Positions 8,534 to 16,786 of a stretch of 64,000 nucleotides of DNA are shown in pieces. Position numbers and translations under genes: made by a program. This DNA is from Byssovorax sp. (lineage in GTDB: Bacteria > Myxococcota_A > Polyangia > Polyangiales > Polyangiaceae). Where the stretch lies: NCBI GenBank assembly GCA_025362495.1, contig JANYGI010000121.1, positions 1 through 64,000 on the forward strand, written 5' to 3'. Under the pieces are notes generated by a model. That model had not been told where the DNA came from. It ran no database searches and saw only the letters and a program-made list of their open reading frames with translations. Position 1 is the first letter of the stretch. Each line of letters starts with the position of its first letter.

Positions 8534-9196
8534 TCAACGCACCTTCAGCGCGAGGGCGAGAGCGAAGAACGCGCCCCACGCGAGGAGCCCGACGAGCATG
8601 CCCAGGATCGGGCTCTTCGGCGGTAGATCGGTCGACTTCGCCTTGACCACCACGGTGTGACCCCACCGGTCGCCGAGGCGCTGCTGCCAGCGCGAGCCCG
8701 CCATGGAGAAGTAGGCAATCGACGCGAAGAAGAGCGTGTCGATCATCAGGGCGAGCGAACGGACGAGGGCGCCGCCCACGGAGCAGCGCCGCAGGCCGAC
8801 CAGGAAGGTGCCATCGGGGCTGAAATCGGCCGAGTACACGCGGAGCCCGCAGATCCATTTACCGACGCTGGCGCCCCCGATTGACTCGCTCAGCGTGTGA
8901 TACGCCATCGCGCCGAGGAAGCTCCACCCGAAGGTGCCGAGCGAGAGCTCGGAGAGCCGCTTCACCGCGGAGGGAGGGAGCGAGCCCGAGCGAACGAGGC
9001 TCGCGAGGACAATCCCGGCACCGAACGCGACGCTGAAGCCAAGCCCCACGCCCACCAGCACATCGAGGACGCGCGCCGCTCCGCGAATCGCGAAATCGGC
9101 CGGCGTCGCGCGCGCGTCACCGTCGTCGGGGCTGGAGAATGCCTCCCGTTCGCGGGAAGAAGAGGGCATTTCTTTCGGGGACGACAGCGCTGACAT
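8534..9196 (-). CDS. RDD family membrane protein
   Basis: 220 residues with four or five hydrophobic helices. RDD-family marks are the R-x-LD pair in the first helix (ARVLDVLVG, about residue 42), GKWICGLRVYS in the middle, and WQQRLGDRWGHTVVVKA near the end. RDD proteins are small inner-membrane proteins; some act as Na+/Li+/H+ exchangers, most are uncharacterised. The N-terminal 35 residues are polar and probably cytoplasmic. It converges with the STAS-like gene (19 bases between stops). Followed on the same strand by nothing; its upstream neighbour is the tandem duplicated gene pair. Confidence 0.85.
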   Translation of the reverse strand: MSALSSPKEMPSSSREREAFSSPDDGDARATPADFAIRGAARVLDVLVGVGLGFSVAFGAGIVLASLVRSGSLPPSAVKRLSELSLGTFGWSFLGAMAYHTLSESIGGASVGKWICGLRVYSADFSPDGTFLVGLRRCSVGGALVRSLALMIDTLFFASIAYFSMAGSRWQQRLGDRWGHTVVVKAKSTDLPPKSPILGMLVGLLAWGAFFALALALKVR

Positions 9197-9259
9197 GCGC
9201 TCTTGTCGTCGTTCGCGGCGGCGCTGTCAAAGGAATCGACGCCGGGGCCAGGGCGAGCG

Positions 9260-10075
9260 TCAGAACAGCACGCCGCTGACGCCGATGCCCACCGCGCTCG
9301 CCACGCCGTCGCTCACGACCGTCGGGCCGAGCCGGATCGACTCGGGCACGATCAACGGAGGTCGCTTGTCGGGCACCAGCGGAGGAGGCGCCGGCGGAGC
9401 GCTGGTCGTCACGGCCCTGGCCGCGCCATGATCGTGAATCGCGGACACGAGGCCATACGTGAACAGCGCTCCAGACCACGCGCTGAGCGCGATCCAGCCC
9501 CCGCGATCCGACGCCGGGCTGATGGCGGCGAGGTAGCCAGTGGCGGCGACCTGCGGGCCCGTGAACAGCAACGTGACCACGCCGCCTGCGCGCCCCGGAA
9601 AGCGCCCCGCGCCCAGGCTGGAGATCACGCCGCTCGTCAGCGCGACGTCGATGCCGACGACGATCGAGCTGCCGGCGAGCACGCCGGGGTGAACGTCGGT
9701 CGTGGCCGTCGCCCAGATACCGTGCGTCGTCAGGATCGATACGTCCATCGTCGGGATGAGGCCCGCCGCGTGGAGACCGTCATTGTCACGGTCCGTGTCG
9801 GACGCCACCAGCCCCACCTAGATGCCGTTGAAAGCGAGGGTCTGCGGGAGGGTGATGATCGTCTCGGCGATCGCCCACTCCTTCGTCGGCAGCTGGCTTT
9901 TCCCCGCCACAGAGATGCCGTGCACCGCGAACGAGACATCGGCGGCGAGCATCGTCACCACCGCCGTCACGACGACCCCGCCGAGGGGGTCCGAGGCCCG
10001 CGCCGGGGTCGCCGCTGCGGTGACGATCCCCATCCTCACGAGGCCGCCGAGCGCGCGTCGCCACATCGTTCGCAT
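9260..10075 (-). pseudogene. Exported membrane protein, copy 1, interrupted by an in-frame TAG
   Basis: Read from ATG 10075 the protein starts MRTMWRRALGGLV with a signal peptide ending TPARA, runs to TLAFNGI, meets TAG at 9818-9820, and continues in the same frame (starting VGLVASD) to a stop at 9260. Apart from that one codon the frame matches the neighbouring paralogue (10173-11015) end to end: HGISVA, STHGIWAT, PGVLAGSSI, RGGWIAL, VVSDGVASAVGIGVSG. The TAG lines up with a Tyr codon in the paralogue, so one base change would explain it. A GTG directly follows the TAG, so re-initiation of the second half is conceivable. Best called a recent nonsense pseudogene; stop read-through is the alternative. 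Confidence 0.75.
9818..9820 (-). other. In-frame TAG interrupting duplicated gene copy 1
   Basis: The stop codon on the minus strand is flanked by TLAFNGI and VGLVASD in an unbroken frame, where the paralogue has Tyr in a corresponding position. GTG directly follows it. Confidence 0.75.
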
Positions 10076-10172
10076 CGCGCATGGTCGCCGGCCCGAGCCT
10101 GCCGTGTCCAGCCCATACCGAGCGCCCTGCGCCGGGAGACCCTCTCGACTCGCCACCTCCCGTGGACGACGA

Positions 10173-11015
10173 TCAGAAGAGCAGGCCGCTCACGCCGATC
10201 CCCACGGCCGTCGCCACACCGTCGCTCACGATCGTCGGCCCGACCCGGAGCGCCTCGGGCACCATCAGCGGAGGTCGGTCGTCGGGCACGAACGGCGGAG
10301 TCGGAGGTGCCTTTGCCGGGAGCGGCAGAGGCGGAGGAGGCGGAGGAAGCTCGGGGTCCGAGCCGCGCCCCCCGTGGCCGTAGATCGTCGATACGAGGCC
10401 ATGAAGGAACAGCGCACCTGACCACGCTCCGAGCCCGATCCACCCGCCCCGGCTCGAGGCAGGGCTGGTGGCCGCGAGGTAGCTCGCCGCGGCGATCTGA
10501 GGCGCCGTGAAGAGCATCGTGGTCACGCCGATCGGGCGGCCCACGAGGCGCCCATCCAGCGCTCTGGCGAGGACACCGCTGGTGAGCGCGACGTCGGCGC
10601 CCACGGCGATCGAGCTGCCAGCGAGCACGCCGGGGCGCACATCGGGGGTCGACGTCGCCCAGATCCCGTGCGTGCTCAGGATGGATACCCCGATCGTCGG
10701 CAGGAGCGTCAGCACCTGGAGCGCGCCTTCATCGCGAGGGTTCGACATCACGGTCGCATAGACGATGTTGCCGGCGGCGGTCTGGGCGATGCTGAAGGCC
10801 GTCTCGGCCACCGCCCAGCCCTGCGTCGGGAGCTCGCCTTTGCTCGCGACCGAGATGCCGTGTCCGGCAAAGACGATGTCGGTGATGACGATGCCGGCCG
10901 CGATCGCCACGAGGACAGGAACGATGTCGTCCGAGGCCCGCGCCGGCGTCGCCGTGGTGGTGACGATCCCGATCCCCACGAGCCCCCCGAGGATCCCGCG
11001 CCATGTCGTTCGCAT
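10173..11015 (-). CDS. Exported multi-helix membrane protein, copy 2 (intact)
   Basis: 280 residues from ATG 11015 (chosen because a signal peptide, MRTTWRGILGGLVGIG to TPARA, starts there; the frame is open 53 codons further). About six hydrophobic segments follow, with repeated glycine-rich turns, then a proline-rich stretch (residues about 215-240) and a C-terminal hydrophobic segment VVSDGVATAVGIGVSG-like ending LLF. It is a tandem duplicate of the copy at 9260-10075. The terminal Phe and the alternating pattern of the last ten residues would also suit an outer-membrane protein. I do not recognise the family and propose no function. Confidence 0.65.
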   Translation of the reverse strand: MRTTWRGILGGLVGIGIVTTTATPARASDDIVPVLVAIAAGIVITDIVFAGHGISVASKGELPTQGWAVAETAFSIAQTAAGNIVYATVMSNPRDEGALQVLTLLPTIGVSILSTHGIWATSTPDVRPGVLAGSSIAVGADVALTSGVLARALDGRLVGRPIGVTTMLFTAPQIAAASYLAATSPASSRGGWIGLGAWSGALFLHGLVSTIYGHGGRGSDPELPPPPPPLPLPAKAPPTPPFVPDDRPPLMVPEALRVGPTIVSDGVATAVGIGVSGLLF

Positions 11016-11355
11016 GCGCCGATGTTCGCAGAAAAACGGGCGCCGGATCCGAGGTGCTGGAGCCAACGCCGAGATCTCCGCCAACAACCGCGAGCTGGGC
11101 GACGTCGACGTGAAGGGGGTCCTGAAGGAGCCCGTCACCGTCGTCGACGCGAAGAACCCGACGGCCCCCGCCACGAAGGCGCTCCGCGTTCGTTACAAGT
11201 ACACCGATCGCGCGCTGGTCCCCGTGGCCATGGCCAGGCGCAGCGCCGTCAGCATCGCGCTCAGAAGCCCGCGATCAGACGCGCTGCGCGTCGTCGACGG
11301 GGAGCGCGGCAACACGTACAAGGCGACGACGAAGATCGTCGTGACGGCGAAGTAG
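11014..11355 (+). pseudogene. Possible gene remnant (C-terminal fragment) with basic beta-rich tail
   Basis: An open frame from ATG 11014, which overlaps the divergent start of copy 2, encodes 113 residues. From residue 15 on it looks like a real protein: ISANNRELGDVDVKGVLKEP, VTVVDAKNPTAP, LRVRYKYTDRALVPVAMARR, LRVVDGERGNTYKATTKIVV, with alternating strands and no low-complexity bias. The first 14 residues look like random coding of the palindromic start region and there is no ribosome binding site. I infer a 5'-truncated end of a longer gene, left where the duplicated gene pair was inserted. It could also be a short intact gene of unknown function. Confidence 0.35.
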
Positions 11356-11431
11356 CCCGCGGCTACCATCCTCGCGGCCCCATATTTCGTGGGGCCGCAG
11401 CGGCTCCCATCCCCCGGGGGCCGAGTCGATC

Positions 11432-12331
11432 ATGGGAGCTCCGCGCCGCGCCACGCTTCGTTTCACGTCGATCGCGATCGGCGTGGCGCTGGCGATCGTC
11501 GCGTCGCCCGCGGCCGCGTTCTGCCGCAGCACCACCTGCACCGGCGACTGCCCGCGCGACGCCGACGGCTGCAAGACCACCGGCAAGCAGCTCTTCTGGC
11601 CCGGCGTCTGCGTCGGGGTGAGCCTCCAGCGCGACGGCTCCGTCAACATCCCCATCGCCGACGTGCGCTCCGTGGTCGCGACGTCGTTCGCCACGTGGTC
11701 GGCGCTCGATTGCGGCGGCGCGGCGGCGACGATCTCGTTCTCGCAGCTCGCCGACGTGAGCTGCCATCAGACCGAGTTCAACACCTCGGCGCCCAACGCC
11801 AACATCATCCTCTTTCAAGACACGCAGTGGCACTACAAGGGCGTCGACAACACGCTCGCGAAGACCACGGTGACGTTCGACGCCAAGACGGGAGAGATCC
11901 TCGACGCCGACATCGAGCTCAACCACGCGTACAACGAGCTCACCGTCTCCGACACCACGGTGGTCGTCGATCTGCAGTCGGTGCTCACCCACGAAATCGG
12001 GCACTTCATCGGCCTCGATCACTCGCCCGATCCCGACGCGACGATGTTCGCCGGCTACGACGACGGCTCGACCAACCTGCGCACGCTCGAGGCCGACGAC
12101 ATCGCCGCCGCGTGCGCGGTGTACCCGCCGACGCGCTCCGGAAAGTGCGAGCCCGCGCCGCGCAACGGCCTCGGCGACGCCTGCGGCGCGTCGGCGCCGA
12201 CGACGAGCGGCGGCGAGACTTCGGGGTGCGCGATCGCTGCCGCCCCTTCAAACACAGCGAATCGTCTGCTTTCGCTTCTCGGCCTCGGGCTCGCGCTCCG
12301 GGTCCGGCGGCGCGACCGTTTCAGGAGTTAA
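11432..12331 (+). CDS. Exported matrixin-type zinc metalloprotease with MYXO-CTERM-like tail
   Basis: 299 residues. A signal peptide (to about residue 29, SPAAAFC) is followed by a Cys-rich start, a WSALDC segment and the metzincin zinc site THEIGHFIGLDHS near residue 190, which holds the three His ligands and catalytic Glu; the downstream turn Met is in DATMFAGY. The tail has Thr/Ser-rich linker, a single Cys (TSGCAIAAAP), a hydrophobic stretch and RVRRRDR, the arrangement of the MYXO-CTERM sorting signal for surface anchoring and possible release in myxobacteria. A secreted protease for extracellular digestion is likely. The next lipoprotein gene begins 4 bases after the stop, suggesting one transcript. 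Confidence 0.88.
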   Translation: MGAPRRATLRFTSIAIGVALAIVASPAAAFCRSTTCTGDCPRDADGCKTTGKQLFWPGVCVGVSLQRDGSVNIPIADVRSVVATSFATWSALDCGGAAATISFSQLADVSCHQTEFNTSAPNANIILFQDTQWHYKGVDNTLAKTTVTFDAKTGEILDADIELNHAYNELTVSDTTVVVDLQSVLTHEIGHFIGLDHSPDPDATMFAGYDDGSTNLRTLEADDIAAACAVYPPTRSGKCEPAPRNGLGDACGASAPTTSGGETSGCAIAAAPSNTANRLLSLLGLGLALRVRRRDRFRS

Positions 12332-12335
12332 CTCG

Positions 12336-13934
12336 ATGCACGCCTCCGCTGCGCCTCGCGCGCGCTCTCTCTTCGGACTCGCGGCCGCCGCCCTCGTCGC
12401 GCTCGCCGCGGGCCTCGCCGCTCCGGCGTGCGGCTCGGGAAATGCGACGACCGCGGCCACGTCGACCGGCGGGATCACCAGCTGCGATCCGGGCGAGAAC
12501 ATCTTCTGTCGATGCCCCGGCGGCGAGGCCGGCACAAAGACGTGCCTCGACGACGGCAAGAGCTTCGATTCGTGCGTCACGCGCACCGGCGCCTGCACCG
12601 ATCCGGCGGGCAGCACCGCCGAGGCGTCGTCGAGCGGCGCCGGCGGCTCCGGCTCCAGCGCGACGACGGGCGGCGGCGGATCCGGCGGATCCGGCGGCGG
12701 GATCACGATGCAGGCGCTCTACGCGCCGTGCGCGAAGGACGAGGAGTGCGCGAGCGGCAAGTGCCCGATGGGCTTCTGCACGAAGGACTGCGCGAAGTTC
12801 GACGAGTGCACGCTGGGCACGGGCGAGTGCGTGAAGATCGCGATGATGCAGATCTGTCTCCCCACGTGCAGCACCACAGCGACGTGCGACGGCGACTTCG
12901 GTCCTCCCAGCGTCTGCGGTTACGCCAAGGCCGTCGACAATACCCCCGTGACGACCTGCGCCGACTGGCAAGATGCCTTGAAGCTCCCGCCCGACGGGTC
13001 AAACTGCATGGGCGACCCGGAGTGCAACCTCGGGAACCCCGGCGTCGAGCAGGTGTGCGCGATGCAGGCCTGCGCCAAGGGCTGTCACGCCGACATCGAC
13101 TGTTCGCCCGGCGCGATGTGCTCGAGCACGACGGCGCTCGGGACCTGCGGCGCGACATCGTACGGCTGCCCCGGGATCGCGCTCGCCGTCGCGATCGGCG
13201 CCGACACCACCGTGATGGGCGACCCGAGCCTGGCCGCGGACGTCACGAAAGGGAGCTGCGGTGGCGCGGGCGGGCCGGAGATCGTGTACGCGGTCACGCC
13301 CGCGACCAGCGGAGCGCTCGTCGCTACGATGATCGGATCCGGCGCGGGCAATCCCGTGCTGTATGCCCGCGCCGGGACCTGCGCCGGCGCGCTCGAGATC
13401 GGCTGTTCGAACACCACCGCTGCTGGAGGCACCGAGACGCTGATCGTGCCTGTCACCGCCGGGCAGCCGGTGTGGCTCTTCGCCGACGCCGCCGCCGGCA
13501 CGATGGGGAAGTTCTCGCTCAACCTCCACATGCAGACCGGCGCGCCCGGCGACACCTGCCCCGGCAACGCGGTCGCGCTCTCGATGGGCGCCGATCAGAC
13601 GCTGACCGGCAACACCGCGGCGGCCGGATCGCACTACGTGGGCAAGGGCCTCTGCGCGACGTCGACCGTCACGAAAGACGTCGTCTACGCCGTGACGCCC
13701 GACGCGAACGGGACGCTCGTGGCGATCCTCGATCCGAGCTACGACGGGCAGCTCTACGCGCGCAGCGGCTCGTGCACGACCGGCACCCAGCTCGCCTGCT
13801 CCGAGGCGGGCGGCGTCGGCATCGCGGAGACGATCTCGTTCCCGGTCGTGGCCGGCACGAAATACTCGGTATTCGTCGATGGAAAGGGCGGATCCGCGGG
13901 AGCGTACGCCATCACGTTCCACCTGGACCCGTGA
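12336..13934 (+). CDS. Cys-rich lipoprotein with duplicated C-terminal beta domain
   Basis: 532 residues. Lipoprotein signal (LAAGLAAPAC near residue 31), a Cys-rich segment (DPGENIFCRCPGG), a Gly/Ser linker (residues about 95-125), then disulphide-rich units (CAKDEECASGKCPMGFC, CTLGTGEC) of the kind found in myxobacterial surface proteins. The last 260 residues contain two similar beta repeats, each with a VYAVTP core (GPEIVYAVTPA and KDVVYAVTPDA), a LYARSG-like strand and a following Cys; this resembles carbohydrate-binding or pre-peptidase C-terminal type domains. No catalytic motif is visible. Tightly spaced after the matrixin gene, so possibly exported with it; adhesion or binding is a guess. 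Confidence 0.75.
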   Translation: MHASAAPRARSLFGLAAAALVALAAGLAAPACGSGNATTAATSTGGITSCDPGENIFCRCPGGEAGTKTCLDDGKSFDSCVTRTGACTDPAGSTAEASSSGAGGSGSSATTGGGGSGGSGGGITMQALYAPCAKDEECASGKCPMGFCTKDCAKFDECTLGTGECVKIAMMQICLPTCSTTATCDGDFGPPSVCGYAKAVDNTPVTTCADWQDALKLPPDGSNCMGDPECNLGNPGVEQVCAMQACAKGCHADIDCSPGAMCSSTTALGTCGATSYGCPGIALAVAIGADTTVMGDPSLAADVTKGSCGGAGGPEIVYAVTPATSGALVATMIGSGAGNPVLYARAGTCAGALEIGCSNTTAAGGTETLIVPVTAGQPVWLFADAAAGTMGKFSLNLHMQTGAPGDTCPGNAVALSMGADQTLTGNTAAAGSHYVGKGLCATSTVTKDVVYAVTPDANGTLVAILDPSYDGQLYARSGSCTTGTQLACSEAGGVGIAETISFPVVAGTKYSVFVDGKGGSAGAYAITFHLDP

Positions 13935-13986
13935 GCGCGTGAGAGCCCTCGCAGGCGCGAACTTCTGCTAGAGAGCGGGCGCGCGC

Positions 13987-14649
13987 ATGACGACGTACAC
14001 CCCCTCGCCCAACCATCCGTACAAGCACGCTCCTCGTCTCCCCGAGGGCGATCGTGTCCGCCTCGACGACGTGCTCCCGGGCAGCGGGCCCTTCGAGATC
14101 GAGATCGGCCCCGGCCGCGGCGGGTTCCTGTTCGAGCGCTGCGCCGCGCGGCCCGACGTACGGATGATCGGCTTTGAAATAAGGCTGAAGTGGTCGGCGA
14201 TCGTCGACGAGAAGCTGCGCCAGGCCGGCCTCGGAAGCCGCGCGCGGTCGCTCAACGCCGATGCGCGATCGGAGCTCCAGCGCCTCGCGCCCGACGCCTC
14301 GGTGACGACGTTCTTTCTCCACTTCCCCGATCCGTGGTGGAAGAAGCGCCACACCAAGCGCCTGGTGATGGGGCCCGAGCTGCTCGACTCGATCGCGCGC
14401 CTGCTCATCGACGGGGGCGAGCTCTTCGTGCAGACCGACGTGGAAGAGCGGGCCGCCCTCTACGACGAGCAGATCGCCGCGCACCCCGATCTCGAGCCCG
14501 CGGGCGACGCGCCCGGATCGTCGAACATGCTGGAAAACCCGTACGAAGCGCGCAGCCCGCGCGAGCACCGGGTGATCGAGGACGGGCTGCCCGTGCACCG
14601 CCTCCGCTATCGGCGGCGGGTGCGCGCGGCCGTCACGGATCAATCTTGA
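13987..14649 (+). CDS. trmB: tRNA (guanine46-N7)-methyltransferase
   Basis: 220 residues, the usual length. Visible are the SAM-binding loop IEIGPGRGGFLFE near residue 38, IGFEIRLKW, and the family signature HFPDPWWKKRHTKRLV near residue 118 with the catalytic Asp, followed by ELFVQTDVEE. The enzyme methylates N7 of G46 in the tRNA variable loop using S-adenosylmethionine. ATG 13987 is the first start giving the family N-terminus. Its 3' end overlaps that of the convergent kinase by 17 bases. Confidence 0.95.
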   Translation: MTTYTPSPNHPYKHAPRLPEGDRVRLDDVLPGSGPFEIEIGPGRGGFLFERCAARPDVRMIGFEIRLKWSAIVDEKLRQAGLGSRARSLNADARSELQRLAPDASVTTFFLHFPDPWWKKRHTKRLVMGPELLDSIARLLIDGGELFVQTDVEERAALYDEQIAAHPDLEPAGDAPGSSNMLENPYEARSPREHRVIEDGLPVHRLRYRRRVRAAVTDQS

Positions 14650-16636
14650 ACGACACGCGGCCCGTCTCGCCGGCGGCGACCTGAATCGTCTGTGACATCG
14701 CCGCGCCGGTCGCGGGCTTGCACGAGACGCGCACCGTGCCCGCCGTCACCGTGGCCTCGACCGGGGTCGCGCCGAGCGACGCGCCGTTGACCGTCACGTT
14801 GCAGAAGCCGCCCTTGGCGCCGACGCGCACCTTGGCGGGCGCTCCGGCCGGCGCCGCGACCTTGCCCTCGTCGGGCTTGCCAGCGGCCGCCGCGGCGTTC
14901 GGATCGGCCTTGAGCAGCACCTCGGTGAACGTCTTCGTTTCGCCGGGCTGAGCCGTGAACGACAGCGTCTTCGCGATGTACCCGTTCGCCGAGACGACGA
15001 CCTTGTGCTCCTCGTCGGCCGAGAGGCCGTCGAGCTTGGCGCGGTCGCCCTTCCACGGCTTGCCGTCGAGCCACACCGTCGGCGGGGGATCGACCTTGAG
15101 CAGCACCGTCACCGATCCGGCCTTCATGTCGGCGTGGATCGTCTTCATCGCCAGCGCGTCGCTCAACGTTATCGTCTCGCGGTAGGGCTCGAGGCCCTCC
15201 TTCGTGAGCTTGAGCGAGAGCGCGCGGCCGAAGGGCAGCTTCTCGATCTTCGCGGGCGTCATCTCGGGGCGGAGATCGCCGTTGATCCAGATCGCGCAGC
15301 CGTCGGGCGTCGTCGAGATGTCGAGCGCGCCGCGCGACTCGGGCACCGCGTCGGGGACGGGGGCGCGGTCGTGCATCTCCTTGTCGTGCGCGACCGTCAT
15401 CTCGCGGCGCTGCATCTCGGCTTGACGGCGCATGAACACGAAGCCGCCGCCGAGCGCGCAGAGGGCGAGCACCGCGGCGATCACCCCGACGGGGCTGCTC
15501 TTCTTCGGGGCCGCGGCGCGCACCGACGACGCGCCCGAGGCGTTGAGCGTGCCCGTGCCCGTCGCCGTGCCGCCCTCGTAGAGCATCGTGCTCTGCTGCG
15601 CCGCGATCACGTCGGCGAGCTGCTTCACGTCCTGGAGGGCTTCCTTCTGCTGCGCGAGCTTGTCGGCGAAGAGCGACTCCATCCATTTCGTGAGGCTCAC
15701 CTGCGAGACGGCGATGCGCTCTTCGCGGGCGAACAGCTCGAGATCGGCCTGCATTTCCCGGGCGGATTGGTAGCGATCCTCGCGCCGCTTGGCGAGCGCG
15801 CGCATCACGATCCGCTCGAGCTCGGGCGGGTAGCCTTCCTTGACCTGGCTCGGGAGCGGGTACTCCTTGTCGCAGATCATCTTCAAGGTCTCGAACTCGC
15901 TCGCGCCCTTGAACAGGCGGCGGCCGGTGGTGAGCTCGAAGAGCATCACGCCCGCGGCGAAGATGTCGCTGCGCCAGTCGATGGGCTGCCCCGAGGCTTG
16001 CTCGGGCGACATGTACGGCGCTTTGCCCTTGAGCTGCCCGCTCGGCGTGTCGCCCTCGCCGGGCTCGGTGCCGCTCTTGGCGATGCCGAAGTCGACGATT
16101 TTCACGTCGCCCGTGAAGCTGACGACGATGTTGCGCGGCGAGATGTCGCGGTGGACGATCCCCAGCGCGGCGCCGTCGAGATCGCGCTTGTCGTGCGCGT
16201 AGGCCAGGCCCGCGCAGGTGCCGAGGAGGATCGAGATCGTGTGCTCGAGGGGGAACTCGGCCACGTTCATCTTCTTCATCCCGCGGACGATCGCCTGGAT
16301 GTCCTCGCCGTGGATGTGCTCCATCGCGATGTAGTAGGTGCCGTCGACCTGGCCGACGTCGAAGATCTGGACGACGTTGGGGTGCGAGAGCGTGGCCGCG
16401 ACGCGCGCCTCGTGGAGCAGCATCTCGATGAAGCTCTGATCCTGGTTCATCGAGGGCAAAATGCGCTTGATGACGATGAGCTTCTCGAAGCCGGCGACCG
16501 AGCGGTGGAGGGCGAGGAACAGCTCGGCCATGCCGCCCGCGGCCAGGCGCCTCAGCAAGGTGTACTTGCCGAACTGCTTCGGCATCGCCTCGCCAGCGGC
16601 CGCTGCGCCAGCCGTTTTCTCGTCCGCGATCGCCAT
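14633..16636 (-). CDS. Ser/Thr protein kinase with membrane anchor and PEGA-like periplasmic domains
   Basis: 667 residues. The kinase occupies residues 20-300: glycine loop RLAAGGMAELFLA, Lys57 in VIKRI, HRDISPRN at 162-169, DFG at 182-184, APYMSPEQASG. The HRDISPRN form (Ser for the usual Lys) is common in myxobacterial kinases. After a Gln/Leu-rich helix comes one membrane helix (about residues 372-396, GVIAAVLALCALGGGF) and a periplasmic part with PEGA-like repeats (CAIWINGDLRP, PTVWLDGKPWKGDRA, CNVTVNGASLGATPVEAT). PEGA domains bind surface or wall structures, so an external cue for the kinase is likely. A divergent metallophosphoesterase gene lies upstream. Confidence 0.94.
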   Translation of the reverse strand: MAIADEKTAGAAAAGEAMPKQFGKYTLLRRLAAGGMAELFLALHRSVAGFEKLIVIKRILPSMNQDQSFIEMLLHEARVAATLSHPNVVQIFDVGQVDGTYYIAMEHIHGEDIQAIVRGMKKMNVAEFPLEHTISILLGTCAGLAYAHDKRDLDGAALGIVHRDISPRNIVVSFTGDVKIVDFGIAKSGTEPGEGDTPSGQLKGKAPYMSPEQASGQPIDWRSDIFAAGVMLFELTTGRRLFKGASEFETLKMICDKEYPLPSQVKEGYPPELERIVMRALAKRREDRYQSAREMQADLELFAREERIAVSQVSLTKWMESLFADKLAQQKEALQDVKQLADVIAAQQSTMLYEGGTATGTGTLNASGASSVRAAAPKKSSPVGVIAAVLALCALGGGFVFMRRQAEMQRREMTVAHDKEMHDRAPVPDAVPESRGALDISTTPDGCAIWINGDLRPEMTPAKIEKLPFGRALSLKLTKEGLEPYRETITLSDALAMKTIHADMKAGSVTVLLKVDPPPTVWLDGKPWKGDRAKLDGLSADEEHKVVVSANGYIAKTLSFTAQPGETKTFTEVLLKADPNAAAAAGKPDEGKVAAPAGAPAKVRVGAKGGFCNVTVNGASLGATPVEATVTAGTVRVSCKPATGAAMSQTIQVAAGETGRVSFKIDP

Positions 16637-16786
16637 GAAACGTGCCCTTGGTGGTGCCTGAAGCCGCGCGACGCCCCGGGGCGCCCGCGCTGCGATTGAC
16701 GCTACGCTGGGGGCCTCAGTCGGTCAACGGAGCGACGCGCGCGTGACGACGAAGGTGCGGGCGCACGGCCGTGGTAGAGCACGACG

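Noticed and set aside
15005-16699. A 564-codon open frame opposite the PEGA kinase
   Set aside because: Read as protein it is Arg/Ala/Gly/Val noise; the opposite strand has intact kinase motifs.
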